A DNA stretch of 56,082 nucleotides from an uncultured Bacteroidota bacterium (GCA_902550325.1 CACCYT010000004.1:1-56082); one strand, 5' to 3'; positions 44,729-53,667 are shown, numbered from the stretch's first letter. The notes: a model not told the origin generated them from the letters alone. Numbers and translations: made by a program.

Positions 44729-44772
44729 TTGTTAATTTAAAGTTAATTTAATGTAAATTAATTGTAAACAAA
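44729..44772 (+). promoter_or_regulatory. Four-unit 11-bp direct-repeat array (Pho-box-like), phytase side
   Basis: The abutting units are TTGTTAATTTA, AAGTTAATTTA, ATGTAAATTAA and TTGTAAACAAA. The first 7 bp of each (xxGTTAA or xxGTAAA) followed by 4 bp matches the 7+4 layout of PhoB boxes. It ends 25 bp before the ATG at 44798, directly upstream of a -10-type element. Confidence 0.65.
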
Positions 44773-44776
44773 TATG

Positions 44777-44784
44777 TATATTTA
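44777..44784 (+). promoter_or_regulatory. -7-like element of the MORN-like gene
   Basis: TATATTTA differs from TAnnTTTG only at the last base. It lies 4 bp after the repeat array and 13 bp before the ATG. Confidence 0.4.
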
Positions 44785-44797
44785 AAAAAAATAATTT

Positions 44798-45178
44798 ATG
44801 AAAAAATATATATTATTAGCACTCAGTTTTTTTTCCTTTTCTATGTATTCACAAGTAGAACTAGAGTCGGAAAATATCAATTTAAATGAGTTACAAAGCA
44901 AATCTGCTCAAGTCACAGAAATAAAACTCTATCATGATAATGGTAATATTTATCAAATAGGATCCTTAAAAAATAACAAACTACACGGAAGATGGGAATC
45001 TTATGATGTTAATGGCAACTTATCAGTTGTGGGTGAATTTCTTCGAGGTAAAAAACAAGGTAAGTGGTTTTTTTGGACGACAGATAAATTTATTGAAGTT
45101 AATTTTAAAAATAATAAAATTCAGAATCACTTCGAGTGGGATAAGGCAGTAAATTCAATTGTTTTGAGAACGAATTAG
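44798..45178 (+). CDS. Exported MORN/YwqK-like repeat protein
   Basis: A 126-residue secreted protein: signal peptide MKKYILLALSFFSFSMYSQ, then two MORN/YwqK-type repeats (KLYHDNGNIYQIGSLKNNKL; GRWESYDVNGNLSVVGEFLR; GKKQGKWFFW) with Gly-x-W turns. Such repeats are common in Bacteroidota exported proteins; no enzymatic motif is visible. It is the first gene downstream of the four-unit repeat array and is followed 97 bp later by a TonB receptor. It is probably induced with the phosphorus locus; function unknown. Confidence 0.82.
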   Translation: MKKYILLALSFFSFSMYSQVELESENINLNELQSKSAQVTEIKLYHDNGNIYQIGSLKNNKLHGRWESYDVNGNLSVVGEFLRGKKQGKWFFWTTDKFIEVNFKNNKIQNHFEWDKAVNSIVLRTN

Positions 45179-45200
45179 GTGTTTGTATTTCATATTATTC

Positions 45201-45222
45201 TTAACCTTAACTTAACTTTTGA
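45201..45222 (+). promoter_or_regulatory. Two-unit 11-bp repeat before the 45.3 kb TonB receptor gene
   Basis: TTAACCTTAAC followed directly by TTAACTTTTGA places two TTAAC cores exactly 11 bp apart, 53 bp before the ATG, in the same orientation relative to the gene as the other arrays. Confidence 0.4.
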
Positions 45223-45275
45223 TAATAACAATTAAAATAATTTAGTGGTCATCTAATAAATATGATCATTAAATT

Positions 45276-47990
45276 ATGAAAAATTACTTTTTACTATTTC
45301 TAACTTTACTATTTACAAGTTATTCGTTTGCACAAGTATCTTCCCTGAAAGGTCGTGTGCTTGATTCAAATGGCTTTGCACTTCCTGGTGCAACAATTCA
45401 GGCTGCACCATCTGGAAAAGCTGTTGTAACAGACTTTAACGGATTCTACACCATTGTTGGGATCGAAGGGGATCAAACAATTAAGGTATCTTACATTGGC
45501 TTTGAAACAGTTGAAGAATCAGTTTCTGTTAGCTCAGGAACTACATCTACGTTGGATTTTACTCTTGAAACTGCTATCAGCGAATTGGCTGAGGTCGTCG
45601 TCTCTGGTTTTCAGAGTGGAATCATCAAAGGATTGAATAAACAAAAATCTGACCTTAATGTGACCAATGTTGTTTCTGCTGATCAAATTGGAAAATTTCC
45701 TGATGATAATGTTGGGGATGTAATTAAAAGAATTGCAGGAGTAAGTATGCAAGGAGACCAGGGTGAAGCTAGAAATATTGTAATGAGAGGTCTTGGCCCA
45801 AGTCAAAATTCTGTTACACTTAATGGAGATAGAATTCCTTCTGCAGAAGGTGATAATAGAAACGTACAGTTGGATCTAATACCTTCTGCCATGATTCAAT
45901 CAATTGAGGTAAATAAGACGCTTACTCCTGACATGGAAGCTGACGCAATAGGAGGTTCTGTGAATTTAATTACAAGATCCAACCCGAGTGGTTTTAGAGC
46001 TTCAGCAACACTCGCTGGTGGTGGGCAACCTGTTAGAGAGAATGGTTTTAACTCAAACTTTTCATTTGTTGTAGGAAATGAAGTTTCTGACAAATTTAGC
46101 TACACATTGGCAGGTACTGTCCAAACAAAAGATTATGGTTCAGACAATATTGAATTTGAATGGAATGATCCAGCTGATTGGGCAGAGGACGGTGCTATCG
46201 GAGAAATGGACATTAGAAGATATGATGTAAAAAGAACAAGAAGAAGTCTAAGTTTAAACTTAGATTATAACATTGATGACAACAACCAATTATTCTTAAA
46301 AACTATTTACAATCATAGAGATGATTGGGAAAATAGATTTAGACTAAGAGTTGGATCGATTGATATGGAGGACATGACGGCCAGAATTAGAAAACAAACC
46401 AAAGGTGGTATTTCGGATAGCAACAATAAAGGTACTCGACTTGAGGATCAAAGAACTCAAAAATATTCTATTGGTGGTGATCATCTTTTGGGTGATTTAA
46501 AACTAGATTGGAAAGTTAGTTATTCAGAGGCTAGCGAAGACAGACCTGACGAGAGGTATGTGAGATACGAGCAGCGTGATGTTCCCTTTTCATCTCTCAA
46601 TATTTCAAATCCTGAAAGACCATATTTTGCTTGGACTGGTGATGCATGGAACAATCCAAGTGATTACCGATATAGAAAAACAGAGCAGGCATTTAAAACT
46701 ACTGATGAGACAAACACTTCTTTTTCTATTAATTTGGAAAAACCATATAGTGACAATGATGTTTGGAAAATAGGGTTTAAATTCAAGGATAAGACCAAGA
46801 TGAGAGATGATATTTGGTATGAATACGATAATGATCTTTCCAATATGGATGGCGTAAGCTATTTTGACGCTTCTATTCCTGATTATTTAGCTGGAGATAT
46901 TTATCAAAGTGGATATTTTGTAACCGCAAACACTTTAGGATTGTTATCACTATCCGGTCCTGAAGATCCGAATTTTGATTCGTATGTTATGGACGAATTT
47001 GCTGGAGGAAACTATGATGCTGAAGAACAAATTGCAGCTTTTTATGCCATGATAGTTGATAAGCTGGGTGATGATGTAACTTTAATTGCGGGTGCAAGAT
47101 TTGAATCTACATCAATTAATTATACTGGACAAGTATTTGATGAAGAGGAAGATGAACTTCCCTCAGATATTGGCTCTGTTAGTGGAGGAAATGATTATTA
47201 TAATATTCTTCCTAATTTAACCCTGCAATGGGATGTTAATGATGAATTAAATTTCAATTTTGCCTTTACCCAATCAATTGCTAGACCATCTTATTATGAT
47301 CTAGTTCCTTACGAATATTCCAACTCTGACGATCAAGAATTGGCTTTAGGAAATCCTGATTTGAAATCATCATTATCAACAAATTTTGATTTTATGGGAG
47401 AATGGTATTTTGGTGGTTTAAGTTTACTATCATTTGGATATTTCAGCAAAGACATCAAGGATTGGATTTATCAGTATACAACAAACAACTATACTTATGC
47501 TGGTGTTGACGGATATGAATTATCACAGCTAAGAAATGGAGAAAAAGCAAGCGTAAGCGGATTTGAGCTTGGTTTTCAAACCAAATTCTTGAAAAACTTT
47601 ACTTTTATGGGCAACTACACATCTACTGATTCATCAACAAATAATGTTGAAGGAAGGGATGATGTTCCTCTGACTGGTCAAGTTGATGATATGTATAATT
47701 TGTCATTGGCATTTGAAAATAGTAAGTTTTTTGTCAGAGCATCTATGAACTATGCAAGTGAAGCACTTGATGAGTTGAGTGGTGATGCCTATGAGGATAG
47801 ATATTATGATGAGCAAACATTTGTAGATGTTAATGCGAATTATAAAGTTAATGACAAACTAAGTATATTTGCGGAAGGCAAAAACCTAACGAATCAACCA
47901 CTAAGGTACTACCAAGGTATACAGCAAAGAACTATGCAAATTGAGTATTACAATTTAAGTTGGACATTAGGTTTGAAATATGACTTTTAA
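45276..47990 (+). CDS. TonB-dependent receptor (Xanth-Caul-like) paired with phytase
   Basis: A 904-residue outer-membrane receptor: signal peptide (to YSFAQ), carboxypeptidase-like domain (SSLKGRVLDSNGFALPGATI), plug with FPDDNVGDVIKRIAGVSMQG, RNIVMRGLGPSQNSVTLNGD and TPDMEADAIGGSVNLITRS, then a beta barrel ending LSWTLGLKYDF. The plug motifs are those of the TonB-Xanth-Caul subgroup. Its stop overlaps the phytase ATG (TAATG), so the two are translationally coupled, making inositol phosphates or their hydrolysis products the most likely ligands. Ligand assignment is inferred from that coupling. Confidence 0.92.
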   Translation: MKNYFLLFLTLLFTSYSFAQVSSLKGRVLDSNGFALPGATIQAAPSGKAVVTDFNGFYTIVGIEGDQTIKVSYIGFETVEESVSVSSGTTSTLDFTLETAISELAEVVVSGFQSGIIKGLNKQKSDLNVTNVVSADQIGKFPDDNVGDVIKRIAGVSMQGDQGEARNIVMRGLGPSQNSVTLNGDRIPSAEGDNRNVQLDLIPSAMIQSIEVNKTLTPDMEADAIGGSVNLITRSNPSGFRASATLAGGGQPVRENGFNSNFSFVVGNEVSDKFSYTLAGTVQTKDYGSDNIEFEWNDPADWAEDGAIGEMDIRRYDVKRTRRSLSLNLDYNIDDNNQLFLKTIYNHRDDWENRFRLRVGSIDMEDMTARIRKQTKGGISDSNNKGTRLEDQRTQKYSIGGDHLLGDLKLDWKVSYSEASEDRPDERYVRYEQRDVPFSSLNISNPERPYFAWTGDAWNNPSDYRYRKTEQAFKTTDETNTSFSINLEKPYSDNDVWKIGFKFKDKTKMRDDIWYEYDNDLSNMDGVSYFDASIPDYLAGDIYQSGYFVTANTLGLLSLSGPEDPNFDSYVMDEFAGGNYDAEEQIAAFYAMIVDKLGDDVTLIAGARFESTSINYTGQVFDEEEDELPSDIGSVSGGNDYYNILPNLTLQWDVNDELNFNFAFTQSIARPSYYDLVPYEYSNSDDQELALGNPDLKSSLSTNFDFMGEWYFGGLSLLSFGYFSKDIKDWIYQYTTNNYTYAGVDGYELSQLRNGEKASVSGFELGFQTKFLKNFTFMGNYTSTDSSTNNVEGRDDVPLTGQVDDMYNLSLAFENSKFFVRASMNYASEALDELSGDAYEDRYYDEQTFVDVNANYKVNDKLSIFAEGKNLTNQPLRYYQGIQQRTMQIEYYNLSWTLGLKYDF

Positions 47991-49000
47991 TGCATAAAAA
48001 AATAATCTCTGTTGCTATTTTCTTTTTCAGCGCAGTAGTTTTTTCACAAGAGCCCAATAACTTGGGCTCTTTGTTTTATAAAGAAGTGACGGCTGATATC
48101 GAAACTGAACCTGTATTTGTTGCGGATGATGCTGCTGATGATATGTGTGTTCTTGAGAATAAAACTGACCCAGATAAATCACTCATTATTTCGTCCGATA
48201 AAAAATATGGAATTATCGTTTATAATTTGGATGGAAAAAAATTATATGACTATCCCGTTGGTAGAGTAAATAATGTAGATATTATTGAATCTAAAGGCAG
48301 GTTTTATGTTGCAGGAACAAATCGAACAAAGAACAATATTGAAATTTATGAATTTGGTATTGACGGGCAATTGCAAAGTACTTTAATTTCTGAAAATGTT
48401 CAATCCCTTAAAGATGTATACGGAATTACTTTCTACAACGGCAATCAAGAAAAATATTTATTTGTTAGTGATAAAAAAGGAAATGTTGAACAATGGAGGA
48501 TTGAATTAGACAGACCTGACCCAAAAATTTATTTAACAAGAAAATTAAGATTTTCATCACTAGCTGAAGGAATTGTTTCGGATGAAAAAAACAACGTTGT
48601 TTTTATAGGACAAGAAAAAAAAGGCATATGGAAAATAGATCCAATCAATCCTTATGTTGAAAAAGAGCTTATCTATAAAAAAAATAAATTCATGCGTCCA
48701 GATTTTGAGGGTTTAGCTCTTAGGGAGGATGAAAACAATAATGGATATATCGTTGCATCAGTTCAAGGCTCAAACGGATACTTATTGTTGGACAGATTGG
48801 ATTATACTCCAAAACTTTTCTTTAGAGTTGTTGATTCTGCTGAAATTGATGGCACAACCGAAACGGACGGAATTGAGGTTTCAAACATCAAGACAAAAAA
48901 ATTTCCTAATGGGTTTTTTATTGCTCAAGATGATGATAATGATGGATTGAATCAAAATTTTAAAATAGTAGATTGGAATAAAATAAAACTGAATGAATAA
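47990..49000 (+). CDS. Beta-propeller phytase (3-phytase family)
   Basis: A 336-residue exported phytase. The signal peptide ends at about VVFSQ (residue 20). Propeller signatures are DDAADDMCVLENKTDPDKSL, IISSDKKYGIIVYNLDGK, GRVNNVDI, RPDFEGLALRED, GYIVASVQGSNGYLLLDR and TDGIEVSNIKTKKFPNGFFI with AQDDDNDG. These supply the acidic residues that bind calcium and phosphate in BPP enzymes. It releases phosphate from myo-inositol hexakisphosphate in the periplasm or outside the cell. It is coupled to the upstream TonB receptor, and the next gene starts 8 bp before its stop. Confidence 0.95.
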   Translation: MHKKIISVAIFFFSAVVFSQEPNNLGSLFYKEVTADIETEPVFVADDAADDMCVLENKTDPDKSLIISSDKKYGIIVYNLDGKKLYDYPVGRVNNVDIIESKGRFYVAGTNRTKNNIEIYEFGIDGQLQSTLISENVQSLKDVYGITFYNGNQEKYLFVSDKKGNVEQWRIELDRPDPKIYLTRKLRFSSLAEGIVSDEKNNVVFIGQEKKGIWKIDPINPYVEKELIYKKNKFMRPDFEGLALREDENNNGYIVASVQGSNGYLLLDRLDYTPKLFFRVVDSAEIDGTTETDGIEVSNIKTKKFPNGFFIAQDDDNDGLNQNFKIVDWNKIKLNE

Positions 49001-49817
49001 AATAATCCTTCTCATAATTGTTTTAATATCTTCCAATTGTTTTTCTCAAAAGGTTCAAAAAGATTTCAAATTATCTAAAATATTAGATGAAACATCAGGT
49101 CTAGAAATTGTTGACGACTTATTTATTACACAAAATGATTCAGGAAACGATCCTGTTATATATTACATAGATTTCAAAGGAAAAATTGTCAATCAAAGGA
49201 AAATTACTGGTTTTGAAAATAATGATTGGGAAGATTTAGCTGTAGATGATCAATTTATTTACATAGCGGATATGGGTAACAATTATGATACAAGAAAAAA
49301 TTTATCTATCATAAAGATTCCAAAAAAATTAGACTCAAATGATACTTTTGAAAGTATAAATTTTAAATATCCGGAACAATCAGATTTTAGCTACAAAAGA
49401 CTCTCAGAGTTTGATGCAGAGGCGTTAATATCCATTGAAAACAATCTGTTAATTTTTACAAAAAACAGAGCAAAAAAAATTTCGGACATATATATACTCC
49501 CAAAAACTAAGGGTGAATATGATGCGAAAAAAATTGGTTCCCTAAATACAAAATCAATTGTTACAGGTGGAGATTTTAATTCTGAACTAAACCTTTTAGC
49601 ACTTACATCTACAATCAGTTTTGATGAATATTATTTGCTGATAATCAAGAATTTTTCACTTTCAGTTAAGAATGATTATGAGATTGACATGTATGAAATT
49701 CCAATTGGCAAGACTCAGGTTGAGGCAATAAAAATAATTGATGAAAATACATTTTGGATAACTTCTGAAGATGAGAGCAGCAGCTCAAGCGCTAGGCTCA
49801 TGAAAATTAAGTTATAA
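48993..49817 (+). CDS. Exported beta-propeller-like protein next to phytase
   Basis: A 274-residue secreted protein: signal peptide MNKIILLIIVLISSNCFSQ, then repeated beta-strand blocks (LDETSGLEIVDDLFITQNDS; NDWEDLAVDDQFIYIADMGN; FDAEALISIENNLLIFTKN; VEAIKIIDENTFWITSED) with conserved E-x-L/D-W-E-D turns. This resembles the SdiA-regulated/esterase-like-phytase propeller group rather than the classical phytase. It overlaps the phytase gene by 8 bp, so it is the last member of the TonB receptor-phytase unit. A role in phosphoester handling is plausible but unproven. Confidence 0.78.
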   Translation: MNKIILLIIVLISSNCFSQKVQKDFKLSKILDETSGLEIVDDLFITQNDSGNDPVIYYIDFKGKIVNQRKITGFENNDWEDLAVDDQFIYIADMGNNYDTRKNLSIIKIPKKLDSNDTFESINFKYPEQSDFSYKRLSEFDAEALISIENNLLIFTKNRAKKISDIYILPKTKGEYDAKKIGSLNTKSIVTGGDFNSELNLLALTSTISFDEYYLLIIKNFSLSVKNDYEIDMYEIPIGKTQVEAIKIIDENTFWITSEDESSSSSARLMKIKL

Positions 49818-49867
49818 AACATTCGTTTTTAAATATACCTCTTCCTAAAAATATTTAAATTGCATCA

Positions 49868-51187
49868 ATGAAATGGGAAGACCTACTATCTCTTAAAAGA
49901 CATGGCGATAATGTCAAAAGACTAAGGGCTGAACAGGATGATACAAGAGTTGGATTTGATGTTGATTATGATAGAATCATTTTTTCTTCGTTCTTTAGAA
50001 GCCTACAAGACAAAACACAAGTAGTACCATTTTCTAAAACAAGTTTCGTTCATACTCGCCTAACTCATAGTTTGGAAGTTTCTGTTGTTGGCAGAAGTTT
50101 AGGCAGGATTATCGGCAAGCACATATTAAATAAATATCCTCAACTAGATCATATCCACAAATTTCAGATTAATGATTTTGGAAGCATTGTAGCTGCTGCA
50201 TGTTTGGCTCACGATATAGGCAACCCACCATTTGGTCATAGCGGTGAATCCTCCATTGGTGATTTTTTTAAAATTGGGGATGGAAAAAAATACAAAGATT
50301 TACTGACAGACATTCAGTATAATGATTTGTGTAAGTTTGAGGGAAATGCCAATGGATTTAAAATATTGACAGAATCAAAAATAGGTTCACCAGGTGGTTT
50401 AAGATTAAGTTATGCAACACTGGGAGCTTTTACAAAATACCCAAAACTTTCTCTTCCTGAAGATAAAACAGGAAATATTAAGAATAAAAAATATGGGTTC
50501 TTTTCAAATCAAGCGAAATTCTTCGATGATGTTGCTAGTGAATTGGGGTTGAAAATATCAGAGTCAAATTACATGAGACACCCTTTGGCATTTTTGGTCG
50601 AAGCTGCTGATGATATTTGTTACACCTTAATTGACTTTGAAGATGGAATAAATTTAGGATGGATTCCTGAGGAATATGCTTTGGAATTTTTGGTAAAACT
50701 CGTTGCAGATTCAATTGACAAGGAAAAATACAATAAGATGAATTTAAAGTCTCAAAGAGTTTCTTACTTAAGAGCTTTAGCCATCAATACACTTATCAAA
50801 GAAGCTGTTCAAATTTTTGTTGAAAATGAAGAAGAAATTTTAAATGGAAATTTTGAATCTTCACTATTGTCAAAAAGCAAGTTTAAATCACAAATGAAAA
50901 GCATAATTGAAGTTAGTATTGAAAAAGTATACAAGTCTTCTGAAGTTATTGAAAAAGAGCTCACGGGATACAAGGTTTTAAATTTCCTTTTAAAAACCTT
51001 CACAAATTCTGTGATGAATTGGAGAGATGACAATCTCAACGCCTTTGATGAACTTGCTCTTGAGTGCATTCCAAAAGATTATTTAAATAAAGATGTGGAT
51101 GTATACACCAACCTTTTAGATGTTAGTTGTTTTATTGCTAGTTTAACAGATGGTCTTGCATTGGAATGGTATGAAAAACTGAGCTGA
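49868..51187 (+). CDS. dgt: Deoxyguanosinetriphosphate triphosphohydrolase
   Basis: A 439-residue HD-domain dNTPase releasing triphosphate from dGTP or other dNTPs. HD-motif residues are visible in FVHTRLTHSLEVSVVG and ACLAHDIGNPPFGHSGE, with the third metal ligand region in EAADDICYTLIDFEDG. The N-terminal DTRVGFDVDYDRIIFSSFFR and LQDKTQVVPF are family hallmarks. It is coupled to tadA by a TGATG overlap. With dCMP deaminase and nrdAB in the window it shapes dNTP pools. Confidence 0.94.
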   Translation: MKWEDLLSLKRHGDNVKRLRAEQDDTRVGFDVDYDRIIFSSFFRSLQDKTQVVPFSKTSFVHTRLTHSLEVSVVGRSLGRIIGKHILNKYPQLDHIHKFQINDFGSIVAAACLAHDIGNPPFGHSGESSIGDFFKIGDGKKYKDLLTDIQYNDLCKFEGNANGFKILTESKIGSPGGLRLSYATLGAFTKYPKLSLPEDKTGNIKNKKYGFFSNQAKFFDDVASELGLKISESNYMRHPLAFLVEAADDICYTLIDFEDGINLGWIPEEYALEFLVKLVADSIDKEKYNKMNLKSQRVSYLRALAINTLIKEAVQIFVENEEEILNGNFESSLLSKSKFKSQMKSIIEVSIEKVYKSSEVIEKELTGYKVLNFLLKTFTNSVMNWRDDNLNAFDELALECIPKDYLNKDVDVYTNLLDVSCFIASLTDGLALEWYEKLS

Positions 51188-51639
51188 TGGATCAAAAAGA
51201 AAAAGATATTTTTTTTATGAAAAAGGCAATTCAGGAAGCAAAATTTGCCTTTGAAAAAAATGAGGTTCCTGTAGGGGCAGTGATTGTAGCTCAAGATAAA
51301 ATCATTGCTAGAGCTCATAATTTGACTGAGTTATTAAACGATGTAACTGCTCACGCTGAAATGCAGGCAATAACATCAGCTTCTAGCTATTTGGGCGGTA
51401 AATATTTAAAAGAGTGTACAATTTATGTTTCATTAGAGCCATGTCAAATGTGTGCTGGAGCGCTTGCTTGGGCTCAAATTGGTAGAATTGTTTTTGGAGC
51501 CAGTGACCCACACAGAGGATTTAGAAAATTAAACACTAAACTTCATCCGAAAACAAAAGTCTCTGGCGGCATATTATCAAAAGAATGTAAATTGTTGATA
51601 GATGCCTTTTTTATAAAGCAAAGAAAACTCAAGTCCTAG
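51187..51639 (+). CDS. tadA: tRNA-specific adenosine deaminase
   Basis: A 150-residue zinc deaminase converting A34 to inosine in tRNA-Arg(ACG). Zinc/catalytic residues are His56-Ala-Glu58 in TAHAEMQAI and Cys86/Cys89 in LEPCQMCAGAL. N-terminal EKNEVPVGAVIV and the C-terminal helix with FFIKQRKL complete the TadA pattern. ATG overlaps the dgt stop. Its TAG stop and the TAG of the convergent small gene share the palindrome CTAG. Confidence 0.93.
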   Translation: MDQKEKDIFFMKKAIQEAKFAFEKNEVPVGAVIVAQDKIIARAHNLTELLNDVTAHAEMQAITSASSYLGGKYLKECTIYVSLEPCQMCAGALAWAQIGRIVFGASDPHRGFRKLNTKLHPKTKVSGGILSKECKLLIDAFFIKQRKLKS

Positions 51640-51842
51640 TCCTTATATATATAGTCCTCAATATTTTTATTTCTATATCTGTAGTAAAGAAAAAGCGGTA
51701 AAAAAACAAAACAAAAAAATAAAACCCCGGCTCCAACGATTTTCTCTCCACTTCCATAAACTTGGTTATTTAGGTAAATCCCATAGAATATCATTGAGAG
51801 ATTGGAAATGAAAAGTATGTAAAGTAGAATTTTGTAAAGCAA
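51636..51842 (-). CDS. Small two-helix membrane protein (68 aa)
   Basis: A 68-residue protein with two hydrophobic helices (ILLYILFISNLSMIFYGIYL and KIVGAGVLFFCFVFLPLFLY) and a charged tail (YRNKNIEDYIYKD). It starts with TTG at 51842, 2 bp after the aspS stop, on the same strand and so probably in the aspS transcript. Composition and layout match the small unnamed membrane proteins that often trail aspS in flavobacteria; function unknown. Confidence 0.65.
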   Translation of the reverse strand: MLYKILLYILFISNLSMIFYGIYLNNQVYGSGEKIVGAGVLFFCFVFLPLFLYYRYRNKNIEDYIYKD

Positions 51843-51844
51843 TT

Positions 51845-53584
51845 TTATTTCAACTTTATGTTAAGTTCATCGAGTTGATTATTATCGATTTGAGAGGGAC
51901 TATCAATCATCACATCTCTTCCGCTGTTATTTTTTGGGAAAGCTATATAGTCTCGAATTGAGTTATCTCCATTCATTACTGCAACTAGTCGGTCAAGTCC
52001 AAAAGCAATTCCCCCGTGTGGCGGAGCACCATATTCAAATGCATTCATCAAAAAACCAAATTGATCTTTTGCTTCTTTTGGAGTAAACCCTAAAATTGAA
52101 AAAATTTGATTTTGTAGATCTCTATTATGAATTCTAATAGATCCACCACCAATTTCATTCCCGTTTATCACCAGGTCGTAAGCATCTGCAACAACCCCAG
52201 AAGGTTCTTTTTCTATCGTATCAATATTCTTGTCTTTTGGTGAAGTGAATGGATGATGGATAGAATGGTATTTATTCTCATCCTCATCAAATTCAAATAA
52301 TGGAAAATCATTTACCCAAAGCGGACAGAATTTTTTTTCATCAATCATACCTAAATCATCCGCAATTTTTAATCTAAGCTGTCCAAGCTGAGTCAAAGAT
52401 TTCATTTTATTTCCAGAAATTAAAAATGTAGTGGAGTCTTCTGAAAAATCACCAACAATTGATAATAAATCATCATGATTGTAAAACTTATCAATTGAGG
52501 ATTTAAAACTACCGTCACTATTGTGCTTGATCCATATTAATCCTTTTGCACCAATTTGAGGTTGTTTGACCCAATCCGTGTATTGATCAATTTGTTTTCT
52601 TGTAAAAGGTTCTGTTGTATTTACGGTAATACCACACACATATTCACTGTCATCCAAAATCTTAAATCCTTTTCCTTTGCTACTTTCGGAACAATCAAAA
52701 ATTTTCATTTCAAACCTTGTGTCGGGTTTATCAGAACCATAATTTTCAATTGCTTCCCAGTATGAAATTTTGGGGAAATTATCCAACTCTACACCAATAC
52801 ATTTTTTGAAAGTATTCTTGACAAGGTTTTCAAACAGCATCAAAACATCATCTTGTTCAACAAAAGACATTTCGCAATCAATTTGTGTAAATTCTGGTTG
52901 ACGATCGGATCTTAAATCCTCGTCTCTAAAACATTTTACAATTTGATAATATTTATCCATTCCACCAACCATCAAAAGTTGTTTGAATGTTTGAGGAGAT
53001 TGAGGAAGGGCATAAAATTCACCTTTATTTATTCTTGAGGGAACAACAAAATCTCTCGCTCCTTCTGGTGTTGACTTTATTAAATAAGGTGTTTCTACAT
53101 CTATAAAACCCGACTCGTTCAAGTATTTACGAATTTCAAGCGTTACATTATTTCTAAAAATTAAATTATTCTTTATCAAATTTCTTCTGAGATCGAGGTA
53201 TCGATATTTCATCCTTAACTCTTCCCCACCATCTGTATTATCATCAATTGTAAAAGGAGGAATTTTCGACTCATTGAGAATTTCAACTTCAGACAATGAA
53301 ATCTCTATATCACCAGTTTTTATATTAGGGTTTTTAGATTGCCTTTCTTCAACAATTCCTTTAACAGAAACCACATATTCTCGCCCTATTTTTTTTACTT
53401 GATTTACTAAATCTTTACTTGATTCATTAATATCAATAATGATTTGAGTGATTCCATACCGATCTCTAAGGTCTATCCAAAGAAGTGATCCCTTGTCTCT
53501 TATTTTATGAACCCAGCCCGAGAGCTTAACATCCTGTCCAACATGCTCTATTCTAAGCTCTCCACAATTATGACTTCTGTACAT
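51845..53584 (-). CDS. aspS: Aspartyl-tRNA synthetase
   Basis: A 579-residue class IIb synthetase charging tRNA-Asp. An N-terminal OB anticodon-binding domain (VKLSGWVHKIRDKGSLLWID) precedes the catalytic core with motif 2 FRDEDLRSDRQPEFTQIDCE, the bacterial GAD insertion in between, and motif 3 GGIAFGLDRLVAVM. The length is that of bacterial AspRS with the insertion. ATG at 53584. A two-helix membrane gene follows within 2 bp. Confidence 0.97.
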   Translation of the reverse strand: MYRSHNCGELRIEHVGQDVKLSGWVHKIRDKGSLLWIDLRDRYGITQIIIDINESSKDLVNQVKKIGREYVVSVKGIVEERQSKNPNIKTGDIEISLSEVEILNESKIPPFTIDDNTDGGEELRMKYRYLDLRRNLIKNNLIFRNNVTLEIRKYLNESGFIDVETPYLIKSTPEGARDFVVPSRINKGEFYALPQSPQTFKQLLMVGGMDKYYQIVKCFRDEDLRSDRQPEFTQIDCEMSFVEQDDVLMLFENLVKNTFKKCIGVELDNFPKISYWEAIENYGSDKPDTRFEMKIFDCSESSKGKGFKILDDSEYVCGITVNTTEPFTRKQIDQYTDWVKQPQIGAKGLIWIKHNSDGSFKSSIDKFYNHDDLLSIVGDFSEDSTTFLISGNKMKSLTQLGQLRLKIADDLGMIDEKKFCPLWVNDFPLFEFDEDENKYHSIHHPFTSPKDKNIDTIEKEPSGVVADAYDLVINGNEIGGGSIRIHNRDLQNQIFSILGFTPKEAKDQFGFLMNAFEYGAPPHGGIAFGLDRLVAVMNGDNSIRDYIAFPKNNSGRDVMIDSPSQIDNNQLDELNIKLK

Positions 53585-53650
53585 GGTTACAAATATCTAA
53601 TAAATAAATTAAATAATTTGATCGAATTTTAATCTATACCATTAATGATG

Positions 53651-53658
53651 TATTTTTG
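53651..53658 (+). promoter_or_regulatory. -7 promoter element for the polyprenyl synthase gene
   Basis: TATTTTTG is an exact TAnnTTTG match, 9 bp before the ATG at 53668. The in-frame TTG at 53656 is the end of this element, so it is unlikely to be the start codon. Confidence 0.5.
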
Positions 53659-53667
53659 ATTTCACTA

